Source of the DNA: PMG-095 sp049324695 | GTDB lineage: Bacteria > Myxococcota_A > Polyangia > Polyangiales > Polyangiaceae | Assembly: GCA_049324695.1 (NCBI GenBank) | Contig: JBMOMJ010000043.1 | Location: forward strand, 39,557-103,556 | Direction: 5' to 3' | DNA length: 64,000 bases | The notes under the pieces: model-generated | Told to the model about the DNA's origin: nothing | Database searches by the model: none | What the model saw: the letters and a program-made list of their open reading frames with translations, nothing else | Position numbers and translations under genes: made by a program | Shown: piece after piece, positions 16,231-25,245 of the stretch | Position numbering within the stretch: the first letter of the stretch is position 1 | Layout: each line of letters starts with the position of its first letter

Positions 16231-18588
16231 TCAGCCGAGTGCGCGTTCGACCGCATCGAGGAGTTGCGGCAAATCGTACGGTTTTTCGAGCACACCATTC
16301 AACTCGCGACGATCGACGTCGGCATCGTCGACGTCGTAGCCGCTACTCAACAGGATCGGCACGCGGCTGCCGCTATCGCGCAGGCGGCGTACCACCTCGA
16401 AACCATTCATTTCGGGCATTGTCACGTCGAGCACGATCAGTTTGATCGTATCGCGGTGCTGTTCGTACACGCGCAGTCCCTCGGCGCCGTTGACCGCTGC
16501 GAGCACGCGGAAACCCTGTTCGCCCAGCGCACGCCGCACCAATGAACGTACGCCGTCGTCGTCGTCGACCACCAGCACCGTGCCACGCGCGCCAGCGAGG
16601 TCCGACGGGTGAACCGTGTCGACTCGATGAGTAGGCGGTAACAAGACGAGCACGCGCGTGCCGACGCCCACCTGAGACTCGATGCGGATGGCGGCGCGAT
16701 GGCTGCGCACGATGCCGAGCACGGCCGCCATGCCCAAACCTCGCCCGGTGAACTTGGTGGTGAAGAACGGATCGAACACGCGGGCGCGCGTTTCCTCCGA
16801 CATACCCGTGCCGGTGTCGCTCACCTCCATGAAGATGTAGGCGCCAGGCTTGGCTCCATTGCTCTCGAAGGTGTCGAGCTCTTCCTGCGCAACGTAGCGT
16901 TGCTCGACTCGCACCACCACGCGCCCGCCGGTGGCCTCCATCGATTCGGCCGCGTTGGTGATGAGGTTCATGATCACCTGTCGCAGCTGGGTTGGATCGG
17001 CCTCCACCGAAGGCAAACCTTCCTGGAACTGATAGTGCAGCTCGACGTGCTTGGGGATCAGCGCTTTGACCAGCTTGGCCATCTCGCGCACGAGGGCGGG
17101 CAAGTCGACGCTGCGAATCTTGAATTTGCCATGGCCCGCGTAGTCGAGCATTTGCTTGGTGAGCTCGGCCGCGCGGCGCGCGCCGGTCTCGATCTCGTCG
17201 AGCAGCGGCAGCATGCGCGGATCGATCCCCGGGCTGTTCTTGGCGATTGAAGCGTTGCCGAGAATGCTCACCAACAGATTGTTGAAGTCGTGCGCTACGC
17301 CGCCTGCCAGCACGCCTAAGCTCTCGAGCTTTTGAGCGTGGCGCAGCTTGTCTTCGAAGCGCTTGCGTTCGGTGATGTCCAGGAAGGTCACCACCGCGCC
17401 GTTGATCTCGTGAGAATGGGGGTCCCGCGTCGGTACGGCGCGAAACACCGCCCACACCAGATCGCCTTGAGGACGACGTAGGCCGAGCACCGTCGCCGGC
17501 TGCGGCTGCCCAGTTTGGAGCGCGCGCGTCACCGGGTAATCCTCGGGATCTGCCGGTGAGCCATCTTCGAAGACAGTTGTGCCGCGGAAATCACCGACGT
17601 GCAGATGGGTTGGCATCTCCGGTCCAAGCCCTAGAATGCGCAGCGCCTCCGCATTGGTGCGCAGCAGCGAACCGTCTACGCCCACGTACACCACGCCTCC
17701 CGGGAGCGCTTCGACCAGGCGATCGTTCAACTCGCGCGTCGATTCCAGCGCTGCCTCGGCGCGTTTACGTTCGGCGATGTCACGTTCGAGCTGCTCGTTG
17801 ATGGCGAGGAGGTCCCGCGCGCGTTGCTCTGCACGCCGCTCGAGTTCCAGATTTTTGAGAAACAGCTCACGATCAGTGCGGTTGCTGAAAAATCCTGGAA
17901 TCTTGTAGTTGACGATCCGCGCCGCCAAGTCCGGGTTCTGGCGCACGTAGGCATTGATGTGGCCTGCGATGCGTTCGGGCGGCGCCATGATGAAGCGACA
18001 AGTCGAGTCTCCTTTGGCGCGACACAGAATCTCGACTGCGACCAGCCGCACGCCGAAGCTCTTTTCGCACCAGCCCGATGAGTAGCCGGCGTTCATCACG
18101 CACACGGGGCAATCACTCGGGCGATCGGCGCTCAACCACGAATCCGATTCAAATGAATACGGATGATCGTAGAGCAGATAGTAGTCATCATCGGGTGTCG
18201 GGTGGCTCTGTTCCGAGATGTCGACGAACGCCCAGCCCGCGTAAGCGAAGTGCACCGGTCCGGCCGAGAGCCGCGCGATGGGATCGCTCACTTGCATGCG
18301 TTCGCTGAACGCTTTGGCGTCGCTCAAGCCCATGGCGTGCGCCACGTCGAACAAGAGTGCGTGCGCCACGGCGCGTGCTTCGGCTTCCTCGCCGTAAAAG
18401 CTCCGCACCATGTCGTAGAACTCGACCGACATCGAAGCGGCTCGCACCAGTACGTACCGCTGATCGCTGATCTCGAGAGTGCCGCGCTCCGGCAGAGACT
18501 TCTGCGCTTCGAAGTAACGCGCCACGTAGGTTTGGGCGCTCTCGAACAACGGTGCGAACTTCTCCGGAACGCGAACGGTCTTCAGCAT
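16231..18588 (-). CDS. Hybrid sensor histidine kinase with XylR_N/V4R input, PAS and receiver
   Basis: 785 residues, cytoplasmic (no membrane helix). Order: XylR_N-like region about 20-125; V4R domain about 140-205 with DCPVCVMNAGYSSGWCEKSFG and CRAKGDSTCRF; coiled coil 240-285; PAS about 285-410; HisKA with phospho-acceptor His433 in VAHDFNN; ATPase domain with N-box at 541, DTGTGM about 591 and GRGLGM; receiver with Asp721 in LIVLDVTMPEMNG and Lys769. XylR_N/V4R modules normally sense small aromatic ligands on sigma54 activators, so here they likely sense a ligand for a phosphorelay. The output partner is not visible. The gene starts 21 bases after the flavin oxidase gene and lies upstream of the deoxy-sugar operon on the same strand. 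Confidence 0.92.
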   Translation of the reverse strand: MLKTVRVPEKFAPLFESAQTYVARYFEAQKSLPERGTLEISDQRYVLVRAASMSVEFYDMVRSFYGEEAEARAVAHALLFDVAHAMGLSDAKAFSERMQVSDPIARLSAGPVHFAYAGWAFVDISEQSHPTPDDDYYLLYDHPYSFESDSWLSADRPSDCPVCVMNAGYSSGWCEKSFGVRLVAVEILCRAKGDSTCRFIMAPPERIAGHINAYVRQNPDLAARIVNYKIPGFFSNRTDRELFLKNLELERRAEQRARDLLAINEQLERDIAERKRAEAALESTRELNDRLVEALPGGVVYVGVDGSLLRTNAEALRILGLGPEMPTHLHVGDFRGTTVFEDGSPADPEDYPVTRALQTGQPQPATVLGLRRPQGDLVWAVFRAVPTRDPHSHEINGAVVTFLDITERKRFEDKLRHAQKLESLGVLAGGVAHDFNNLLVSILGNASIAKNSPGIDPRMLPLLDEIETGARRAAELTKQMLDYAGHGKFKIRSVDLPALVREMAKLVKALIPKHVELHYQFQEGLPSVEADPTQLRQVIMNLITNAAESMEATGGRVVVRVEQRYVAQEELDTFESNGAKPGAYIFMEVSDTGTGMSEETRARVFDPFFTTKFTGRGLGMAAVLGIVRSHRAAIRIESQVGVGTRVLVLLPPTHRVDTVHPSDLAGARGTVLVVDDDDGVRSLVRRALGEQGFRVLAAVNGAEGLRVYEQHRDTIKLIVLDVTMPEMNGFEVVRRLRDSGSRVPILLSSGYDVDDADVDRRELNGVLEKPYDLPQLLDAVERALG

Positions 18589-18609
18589 GTTTTCCCCTGG
18601 CGACAGGGC

Positions 18610-20157
18610 TCAGCCGAGCCGGCGGAGCGCTTCAACGGCGCGTTTTGCAGCTCGAAGCGCGCCAGGGAAGGAGGATACGTCACCTCGGCTATCGCTGTGT
18701 GCGAAGATGATGCGACCGTGCGCTTTCGAGGCCTGTTCTGCACGCGCGAGCTGTCCCGGAGCGGGGATCGCCAGAGCGTGTCCGCGCCGGAACACCCGCA
18801 CTTCCTCGACGAGCCCGCGCAGACCCGGGAAGTGCCGGTCGAGTCCCAATACCACGCGTTCAGCCATTTGAACGAGAAGCGCCTCGTCCAAGAGCTCACT
18901 CCGGCGCGCTTCGGGCAGCGGATGATAGACGGTAAGCGCGCTCTTTCCCGGACCTGCCGGCTTGCCAGCGTTGAGCACCCAATCCGCCGGGATGAAGTCC
19001 GCGAAGGGCTCGTCCAAGAACCAGTTGTCGTAGGCCGGAGCGGGCCCTCTGCCGTTCAAGCATACGTTGAACACAGGGTACGGCGCGTAGCGGTACGCAG
19101 TCATGGCAGCGCGTTGTGCGTCGCTGAGGCTCGGGACGATACGCGCGGCGAAGAATTTGGGAACCGCTAGGATCACAGCGCGAGCGCGTAGCGTACGTGG
19201 CTCACCATTTTCCAGTGTGTGCACGAGCACGCCGCCGCGCTTGCCAGGTTCGGGCTCCACGTGGTGGACGAAGACACCTTTGCGTAGGCGCCCTGCGAGC
19301 TTGCTTTCGAGAGCCGTCGCCAGCGCGCGCGCGGCGTGGCCCAGACCCCCCGGAAACGTGAGACGCTTTTCTCCTCCGCTCAACCAAGCATAAGCCTGCA
19401 CTCCGAGGCGTGCCGAAGTGTGTTCGCTAGCAGCTCCCCAATTCGATGCCCCAAAGCGGTCCCAGAATTTCTTCAACTCTGGGGAGCGATCGCGCAAGAG
19501 ATCTGAAAAGGGTCGTGAGTCGAGGGCGGCGCTGCCCTCGCGTGAATGCAAGGCGTTAGCGTCGTCGCGCGAACGCCGGAAATCATCGCGCACAGCTTGC
19601 GAGAAGGGCAGGAGTTTTGCGCCGTCGCCGAAGAAATCGAAGTAGGGAGCGCCGTTGACGATTAAAGCGTCGCCTCCGATGATCGGTAAACCTTTGGCTC
19701 CGATGGAGTTGAGTAATTCGACGAGCTCGTGATCACCCTCGCTATAGAAAGCTGCGCCCGTCGAAAAATCGATGCCCTCCCAACTGTCACTCGAACAGTT
19801 GCCGCCGAACCGATCTTCTTTCTCGAGCAGCACGGCGTCGCGCTTTTGCAGCAGGTGCAGCGCGCATAGCCCGCTCGGTCCGCCGCCGATGACGGCGACT
19901 TCACAGCTTTCACGCGGTGCAGCGCGCGGGAACTCGATGCCATCGCGCTTCTGGTGGGGGTGACTGAAGTTTTCACCGCTGACCTTCGTGCCCGTCGGAG
20001 CTTCTGGTTTTGCAGATGGCGTTGCGGGCGGCGCGCCTTCACGCTTCGCAGAGCGTTCGCCGCCGTGCGGGCAACCGAGCGGGCCGGCAGCAACAGCACC
20101 GGCGATGACCGTTTTCAGCCAACTGCGGCGCGAGATGAAAGGGCCTTCCGAATCCAC
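18610..20157 (-). CDS. Tat-exported flavin amine-oxidase-like protein
   Basis: 515 residues from a GTG. The N-terminus has a twin-arginine motif (SRRSWLK) and a hydrophobic stretch ending near GPLGC, so it is exported folded with its cofactor, perhaps lipid-anchored, though the lipobox is weak. The FAD-binding site is VIGGGPSG, then LLEKEDRFGGNC. The C-terminal FAD motif is HSDSRGDVSSFPGALRAAK. A Pro-rich spacer separates the two. Overall it fits the NAD(P)-binding Rossmann/flavin amine oxidase superfamily. The substrate is unknown. It is followed closely by the V4R hybrid kinase. Confidence 0.85.
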   Translation of the reverse strand: MDSEGPFISRRSWLKTVIAGAVAAGPLGCPHGGERSAKREGAPPATPSAKPEAPTGTKVSGENFSHPHQKRDGIEFPRAAPRESCEVAVIGGGPSGLCALHLLQKRDAVLLEKEDRFGGNCSSDSWEGIDFSTGAAFYSEGDHELVELLNSIGAKGLPIIGGDALIVNGAPYFDFFGDGAKLLPFSQAVRDDFRRSRDDANALHSREGSAALDSRPFSDLLRDRSPELKKFWDRFGASNWGAASEHTSARLGVQAYAWLSGGEKRLTFPGGLGHAARALATALESKLAGRLRKGVFVHHVEPEPGKRGGVLVHTLENGEPRTLRARAVILAVPKFFAARIVPSLSDAQRAAMTAYRYAPYPVFNVCLNGRGPAPAYDNWFLDEPFADFIPADWVLNAGKPAGPGKSALTVYHPLPEARRSELLDEALLVQMAERVVLGLDRHFPGLRGLVEEVRVFRRGHALAIPAPGQLARAEQASKAHGRIIFAHSDSRGDVSSFPGALRAAKRAVEALRRLG

Positions 20158-20260
20158 GACCGCTTGGTACAGCGCGAATGTGGCCGGGGCGCAAGCTCGT
20201 CTCTGCCTTTACGTGGCAGCGACTCGCACCTTTGCAACCGCCCCGCCGAGCGCTGGCAGC

Positions 20261-21109
20261 TCAAGCGCTGACAGCAAGCGAACGCAGCTCACTCACCGCG
20301 AGGTTGATGACGTCGCCGGCGTTTCCCTCGATTTTGACGCGCGCTTCTCCGTCGGCGCGGGTCTTCCCCTGGTTCACAATCGCAATCGGAATGCCATTTT
20401 TCGCGGCGGCGCGCGCGAAGCGATAGCCGGAGAACACCATCAGTGACGAGCCGACTACCAGTAGAGCGCGCGCGGCGTGTAGCGCGGCGTAGGCCCGCTC
20501 CACGCGCTCGCGCGGCACCGTCTCGCCGAAGAACACCACGTCCGGCTTCAGAATCCCGCCGCACTCCGCGCAGGCCGAAAGGCGAAAACGAGTTGGCTCG
20601 ATGTCTTCGAGATCGGCGTCGCCGTCCGGCGCTACGTGCGCCGCGCGCTGGGCGAACTCCGGATTCAAGCGCACGAGTTCGGTTTGCAACGCTGCCCGCG
20701 AGCTCAGACTCTTACACGCGAGGCATATCACGTTGTCGAGTCGGCCATGCAAGTCGAGCACGTTGAAGCTTCCGGCGCGCTGATGCAATCCGTCCACGTT
20801 CTGCGTGATGACCAGCGAGAGCAGCTGCATTCGTTCGAGCTCGTTGAGCGCCGCGTGCGCCCGGTTCGGGACGGCGCGCTGAAGGTGCGGCCACCCAATC
20901 AAACTGCGAGCCCAGTACCGTCGCCGCGTTGTTTCTGAGCCGATGAAGTCGCGGTACTCGACCGGCTTCTTCCGTTTCCAATCGCCGTTCGCGTCGCGAT
21001 AATCCGGAATTCCGGAGTCGGTGCTCACACCCGCGCCAGTCAGTGCAACCACGCCGCCCGCTGCCAGCAGCGAGCTCAGCTCACGCGCGGCTGGATCGCT
21101 CGAGCTCAC
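20261..21109 (-). CDS. Sir2-family NAD-dependent protein deacylase
   Basis: 282 residues from a GTG at 21109 that overlaps the stop of the AgmX-like gene as GTGA. The longer frame to 21190 would overlap that gene by 85 bases and is less likely. Sirtuin motifs are complete: TGAGVSTDSGIPDYR (24-38), TQNVDGLH (102-109), catalytic His121 (LHG), and four zinc Cys (129, 132, 180, 183). KPDVVFFGE at about 188-196 is also typical. It removes acyl groups from lysines using NAD. Coupling to the upstream gene suggests the two proteins are needed in a fixed ratio. Confidence 0.93.
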   Translation of the reverse strand: MSSSDPAARELSSLLAAGGVVALTGAGVSTDSGIPDYRDANGDWKRKKPVEYRDFIGSETTRRRYWARSLIGWPHLQRAVPNRAHAALNELERMQLLSLVITQNVDGLHQRAGSFNVLDLHGRLDNVICLACKSLSSRAALQTELVRLNPEFAQRAAHVAPDGDADLEDIEPTRFRLSACAECGGILKPDVVFFGETVPRERVERAYAALHAARALLVVGSSLMVFSGYRFARAAAKNGIPIAIVNQGKTRADGEARVKIEGNAGDVINLAVSELRSLAVSA

Positions 21110-22563
21110 CAACTCAGTGTTTTCGTAACGGTGATTGGATCGCCCGTGAATGGCGTTACGTGAGCTCGCCCCATCGCGCGCAGCACGCACGAGTTGATCG
21201 AAGCGTCGCCGAACGACTGCACCAAGCGCACGCCTTGCACGCTGCCAGAGGGCGAGAACGTTACGGCGACGCGGCCCTTTTCAGGACCATCCGAGCAGGT
21301 GCTCGCAGACGCCGACGCCAACATCAACGCCTTGTTCATGCTTTCGCGGTCCGGCTGGCCATCACTGGCTGGCGCTGGTGCAGTGCGCTTGTTGGCTGGC
21401 TCCTCGGCGAGCACGACACGAGAGCTCTTGCCGCGTGAAGCCCTGCCGCTGCTCGCTGCGGAACGAGTGCTGCTCGCGTGCACATCACTGGTCGACTTGC
21501 TGCTCTTGCTGGCGGTGCGGCTGGTTTCGCTCGGCTTGGTCGGGTCGGAGGCGAGCGGCAGCTCATCGATGGATACTGGCCCTTCGCGCTTCTTCGGCGG
21601 AGCTGGCGCGTCAGCGGGTGCGGGAGGCGTCAACACGGCGGCTGCAGCGGGTGCGGCCGCGAGGGCAGCTGGCTTCGCCGGCGTCGTTGCGCTGGTCGGA
21701 GCCGGGCACATGCTCGCGTTGAAGGAGCGCGAGAGCGCCGCCACGCTTGCGCTCGCGCTATGGCGCAGGCTCCACAGCAACGCGGAAACCAGAGCGCCGT
21801 TGCTGGCGCTGAGAGCCACCAACGCAGCCGCTCCCAGCCACAACGCGCGCGAGCCGGGACGCAACGGTCGGTTCGGCAACTCGACGGGCGGCGGTGGCAA
21901 CGACGGCGGCTTGATCTCGCGGATTGCGCTGTCGCTGAGACGCGGCAGATCGGTGTGGCTCGAGACGTGTGCAGCTGCGTCCCACGCTTCGGGACCTGCA
22001 AGCCTTTCGATGGGAGGCGGCGGCGGCAACAGCTCGAGGTTCGGTCGCGGAGGCACGCCGATCACTGGCACGGCCATCGGCGAAGCGAGTGGAGGAATGC
22101 TGCGCGTCCTGCGCGAGAATGCTTGCAGACGCGGCGCGAGATCTTCCGTCGTGCGCCCAGCTCCCGAACGTTCGGAGGTGCCGCTGCGCTCCTTCGGGCC
22201 ACTGCGCTCGGGCGACGACTCGCGCTCGGGCGGAGTCTCGCGTTCGAGCGGCGGTGGTGTGCGACGGCGTACGAGCGCCATCGGCACGTTACTCACCGAA
22301 TTCTCCGTTCGCGGTGGTGGTGGTGCGAGCGGAGGTGGCGCACCCAGCGCAAGCGGCTGCCAGTCGCGCATTCCTTCGCGCCAGGCCAATGCGCCGCTCG
22401 TGAAGCCCATGCGATGCAGCGTGACCAGCTCTTCTGGATGCAACTCGAGGTGCACGTGCCACGACGGAGGTGACTCGGGTGCCTCGAATGGGCCTTCGTT
22501 CTGCGGGCGCGTTATTTCTGCGTCGCTCGCACGAAGCCCATCGGTTCTGGGGTTCGACCGCAT
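21106..22563 (-). CDS. AgmX/PglI C-terminal-domain protein with GYF-like N-terminus
   Basis: 485 residues from ATG 22563; a TTG at 22680 is the alternative. An N-terminal GYF_2-like segment (LHPEELVTLHRMGFTSGALAWREGMRDWQPL) is followed by a long Pro/Arg/Ser-rich region. Then comes one membrane helix (about GSRALWLGAAALVALSASN), another Pro/Ala/Lys/Ser-rich part, and a C-terminal domain with CSDGPEKGRVAVTFSPSG. That last part is the AgmX/PglI type, related to the TonB C-terminus and found in myxobacterial motility and envelope proteins. A short VSIDELPLAS motif after the helix is echoed in the pseudokinase at 46031. Its stop overlaps the sirtuin start. Confidence 0.75.
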   Translation of the reverse strand: MRSNPRTDGLRASDAEITRPQNEGPFEAPESPPSWHVHLELHPEELVTLHRMGFTSGALAWREGMRDWQPLALGAPPPLAPPPPRTENSVSNVPMALVRRRTPPPLERETPPERESSPERSGPKERSGTSERSGAGRTTEDLAPRLQAFSRRTRSIPPLASPMAVPVIGVPPRPNLELLPPPPPIERLAGPEAWDAAAHVSSHTDLPRLSDSAIREIKPPSLPPPPVELPNRPLRPGSRALWLGAAALVALSASNGALVSALLWSLRHSASASVAALSRSFNASMCPAPTSATTPAKPAALAAAPAAAAVLTPPAPADAPAPPKKREGPVSIDELPLASDPTKPSETSRTASKSSKSTSDVHASSTRSAASSGRASRGKSSRVVLAEEPANKRTAPAPASDGQPDRESMNKALMLASASASTCSDGPEKGRVAVTFSPSGSVQGVRLVQSFGDASINSCVLRAMGRAHVTPFTGDPITVTKTLSW

Positions 22564-22916
22564 CTCGGATTGCGCTTCCGAAAAAAGGCCCGTGAAGCTG
22601 GCTGAAAGAGCGTGGGCTCTCGCAGTTGTCGCCAACGTGCCTACATTCAACCCTTTAGGCCCATTTCGCGGCTTCGGCAAGCACCGACGAACACGGCATC
22701 GCTCGTGATTCTCTGTTTGGGATCGTGCGTTCCGGTCGCGCTAAAAAAAGGCAGATAACTCACTATGCAGGGTGGAGCCATCCAGGGGGCGAAATTGCGC
22801 GGCCACCCTGCGCACCGTTCATGAAAAGCGAAACCGTGGATTCGAGTCTGCGCGAAACTTGGCCTCAGCGGAGCGATTCAGTCATGGCTGGTTTTTTCTG
22901 CGAGTGATTTTCTCCC
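22564..22916. other. Intergenic region with inverted repeat
   Basis: 353 bases between the AgmX-like gene and a small Cys protein on the other strand, so it should hold divergent promoters. GCAGGGTGG (22767-22775) and CCACCCTGC (22803-22811) form a perfect 9-base inverted repeat with 27 bases between. Just before it is a short A-run. I could not place convincing -35/-10 boxes. It is not a recognised riboswitch. Confidence 0.4.
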
Positions 22917-23237
22917 ATGACCGCCTCTTCAGCATGCCGCCTATGCCAGAACCTCACCGCCGAGCCGGACGTGATTTGCGGCGCGTGTAAACGTACGCGT
23001 GGCCCACGTGTCGCATCGACGCTGGCGCGCGCACTGGCCGACGCGAACTACCAGAGCGCTTGCTTGGCATCACTTCCGCGAACGGCGCGCGACCGCTTCG
23101 CACAGGCGCTTTCGCGTTCTTACATCGCGCGCCCAGCCCCGGCTGCGCCGCACGCAGCGACTGCGCCCGAGAGGCAACTTCGCCACACGCTGCAGCATCC
23201 AGCCGCGCTGATGATGCGCGTCGCACGCGCCAGCTGA
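22917..23237 (+). CDS. Small protein with N-terminal zinc-ribbon-like Cys pairs
   Basis: 106 residues. The opening CRLCQNL and VICGACKR give two CxxC pairs 12 residues apart, the pattern of a zinc knuckle. The remainder is Arg/Ala-rich and helical, without a membrane segment. The ATG follows a T-rich stretch with no clear ribosome site. It may be a nucleic-acid or protein adaptor. It stands ahead of another small Cys-rich gene on the same strand. Coding potential is moderate. Confidence 0.5.
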   Translation: MTASSACRLCQNLTAEPDVICGACKRTRGPRVASTLARALADANYQSACLASLPRTARDRFAQALSRSYIARPAPAAPHAATAPERQLRHTLQHPAALMMRVARAS

Positions 23238-23299
23238 TTAGAAGCTCGCGATTTTGCCGAAGCCGCCGCAGCGCGCGTCGCGCCGGGTCGCGCTAGGCT

Positions 23300-23542
23300 G
23301 TGGGCGTGCCCGAACCGAAGCTCGACACTTCACTCTGCCCGCTGTGTGGCAAGTCCAACTCTTGCGCCGTGGTCAGCGGCTCCAAAGAACCGTGCTGGTG
23401 CACAAGCGTCAGCATCTCGCGCGAGACGTTGGCTCGCATTCCGCAGGAAGCAGTGGATCGCGCCTGCCTTTGCCCGCGATGTGCTGGGCTCGAGCAGGCG
23501 CTTTCTACCGATGTTGCGAGCGTGAAACTCAGCTCGGAGTGA
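23300..23542 (+). CDS. Cys-rich CWC-family protein
   Basis: 80 residues (GTG 23300, or GTG 23306). The pattern CPLCGKSNSCAV, PCWC and CLCPRCA is that of the Cys_rich_CWC family, small proteins of unknown function. The seven or eight Cys probably bind zinc. It is not exported and has no membrane helix. Confidence 0.7.
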   Translation: MGVPEPKLDTSLCPLCGKSNSCAVVSGSKEPCWCTSVSISRETLARIPQEAVDRACLCPRCAGLEQALSTDVASVKLSSE

Positions 23543-23568
23543 GCGAGCTCCGCTAGCGCCGATCAAAC

Positions 23569-25005
23569 TCAACTCGGATTGAAGAAGTCGCTGTCCGGGT
23601 CCATCAGGACCACCATCGCTTCATACGTACCGAACGGCGCTGCTTCGCCACTCGGAAGCATGCGCAAAAGATAGGTACCCTCTTCCTGGCTGAGCTCGAT
23701 GCATGCGCGAAAAGCCTGGCGACGCGCAGGATTTTCCGCAACCTGCGGTGCACTATCGATCGGCGCCGCGTCAGGCAACATCGCGGAGAGTGCATGCTGC
23801 GGCGGCTCGAGTGGTGGCGGCGGCGCCAGCGCTGGATCGGGCGTAGGCGGTTCGGGCTCTACTTCTCGCGTCGGCTCCGGCGTGAAAGGCGGATGTACCG
23901 CGGTTTGCCGCGTGTGATTGAGAAGATCGAGGCGCGGCGGTGCAGACACCGTTTCCGGCTGTGAGTCACGCTCGGGAGCAAACGCAACTGGAGCGCTCGG
24001 CAGCGCCGCAACGTTGGCGAGAAACGGGTTCGCTGTTGCTTGCACTGGCGCGCGCAGCGGTGGCGCCTCGACGGTTGCGGCTTGCGCAATGGGCTCGGCA
24101 TACGGTTTGGGCGGCGCTGCATGCGCGTGCGGATGCAGCAGAGTCTTCGTGCCAAGCCCGCCGAGCGGCGGCTGATCAAAAAGCGCATCGAGCCCATCGT
24201 GCGGAGCGGGCGCGTACGGAGAAGCATCGATGCTTCCCAACTGCGTCGTCGAAGGCGCTGCCGGCGCTGCAGCAGCTGCGGGGGGCGGCACTGGCTCGTG
24301 CTGAAAGGGTGCGGTCTGAGGCGCCGCCACGTGCGGCACCAATGGAGCTTGCGGTGCGGGTGGTGCTTGCGGCGGTGTGGGCGCGATTGCAAGCGTACTT
24401 TGCAGGTTGCTTTCGGCGCGCGGAAGCGCAGGCGGTGCGGCTACGGCTGAAGGTGCCGGCCCGGGATCGCTCGTGCGCTGCGGCGGCTCCGAATACAGCC
24501 GCGGACGCGCTGCATTCGAATCACCGTCGCTTTGCCCCGACTTCAGGGAAACGATCGGCGAAACGGAGACCGCTCCACGAGAGTCGCTCGATGGCCGAGT
24601 TGATTGTCGCGCGGCAGCGCCAGTCACCGGAGGTGCGGGAGGAGGAGGTGGTGGCGGCGGCGGGGGAGGCGGAGGGGGAGGGGGCGCGCTACGCACGGGT
24701 TCCGCAGGTGGCGCGAAGGGTGCCGGGGCTGCTGCTGTAGCTGCTGCCGTTGCTGCAGCGGTCGGTACCGGTCCGCTCTCGCGTACGTTCATGTTCGCAG
24801 TCAAGTCGGCCGCAGCTCGCGCGAGCACCAGCGCACGATCATCAATCCCGGCGTCGCCTGCGAGCTCTGCCGCGCGGCGCACCCATCGCACTGCTTCGCG
24901 AACGTCCCCCTGCACCCCGAACACCTCTGCGGTTTCCAAAGCCGTCGCGACGACCTCTGGGTCATCAGGAAGCGGTTCCGGTAGCGAAAGCGCCTGCATC
25001 GTCAT
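23569..25005 (-). CDS. Proline/alanine-rich protein with conserved ends
   Basis: 478 residues. Residues 1-75 form a short helical domain (DDPEVVATALETAEVFGVQG, then REAVRWVRRAAELAGD), resembling a TPR-like or secretion-adaptor start. The middle 330 residues are low-complexity Pro/Ala/Gln and include 16 consecutive prolines near residue 115. The last 55 residues (RRQAFRACIELSQEEGTYLL, then FGTYEAMVVLMDPDSDFF) look folded. There is no signal peptide. The poly-Pro run would need elongation factor P for translation. Function unknown; a scaffold joining two small domains is a guess. Confidence 0.7.
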   Translation of the reverse strand: MTMQALSLPEPLPDDPEVVATALETAEVFGVQGDVREAVRWVRRAAELAGDAGIDDRALVLARAAADLTANMNVRESGPVPTAAATAAATAAAPAPFAPPAEPVRSAPPPPPPPPPPPPPPPPAPPVTGAAARQSTRPSSDSRGAVSVSPIVSLKSGQSDGDSNAARPRLYSEPPQRTSDPGPAPSAVAAPPALPRAESNLQSTLAIAPTPPQAPPAPQAPLVPHVAAPQTAPFQHEPVPPPAAAAAPAAPSTTQLGSIDASPYAPAPHDGLDALFDQPPLGGLGTKTLLHPHAHAAPPKPYAEPIAQAATVEAPPLRAPVQATANPFLANVAALPSAPVAFAPERDSQPETVSAPPRLDLLNHTRQTAVHPPFTPEPTREVEPEPPTPDPALAPPPPLEPPQHALSAMLPDAAPIDSAPQVAENPARRQAFRACIELSQEEGTYLLRMLPSGEAAPFGTYEAMVVLMDPDSDFFNPS

Positions 25006-25245
25006 TTAGAATCTCTCCTCACACTCAGAATCCCAACGCGCGGAGCGTAGCGGAACGTCCCGCTACAGGCGAATGCCCATCGGCGAGATTTGGTGCTTCG
25101 CAGCACGACAATCGGCTTGTCTAAGCCGTCTAGCGATGGCGTTCGTTGCTGTACTTGGGGGGCGTACGCCCCTGCTTTCAAATGAACTTACGTCGACACT
25201 GGCCAATTCTCGCAGAATCGTTTGGTCGCGTTCGCCGCAAAACCT

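Noticed and set aside
21194..22708. 504-residue plus-strand frame
   Set aside because: Antisense to the AgmX-like gene, low complexity.
24640..24695. G-rich run on the plus strand
   Set aside because: It is the complement of the poly-proline codons in a coding region.
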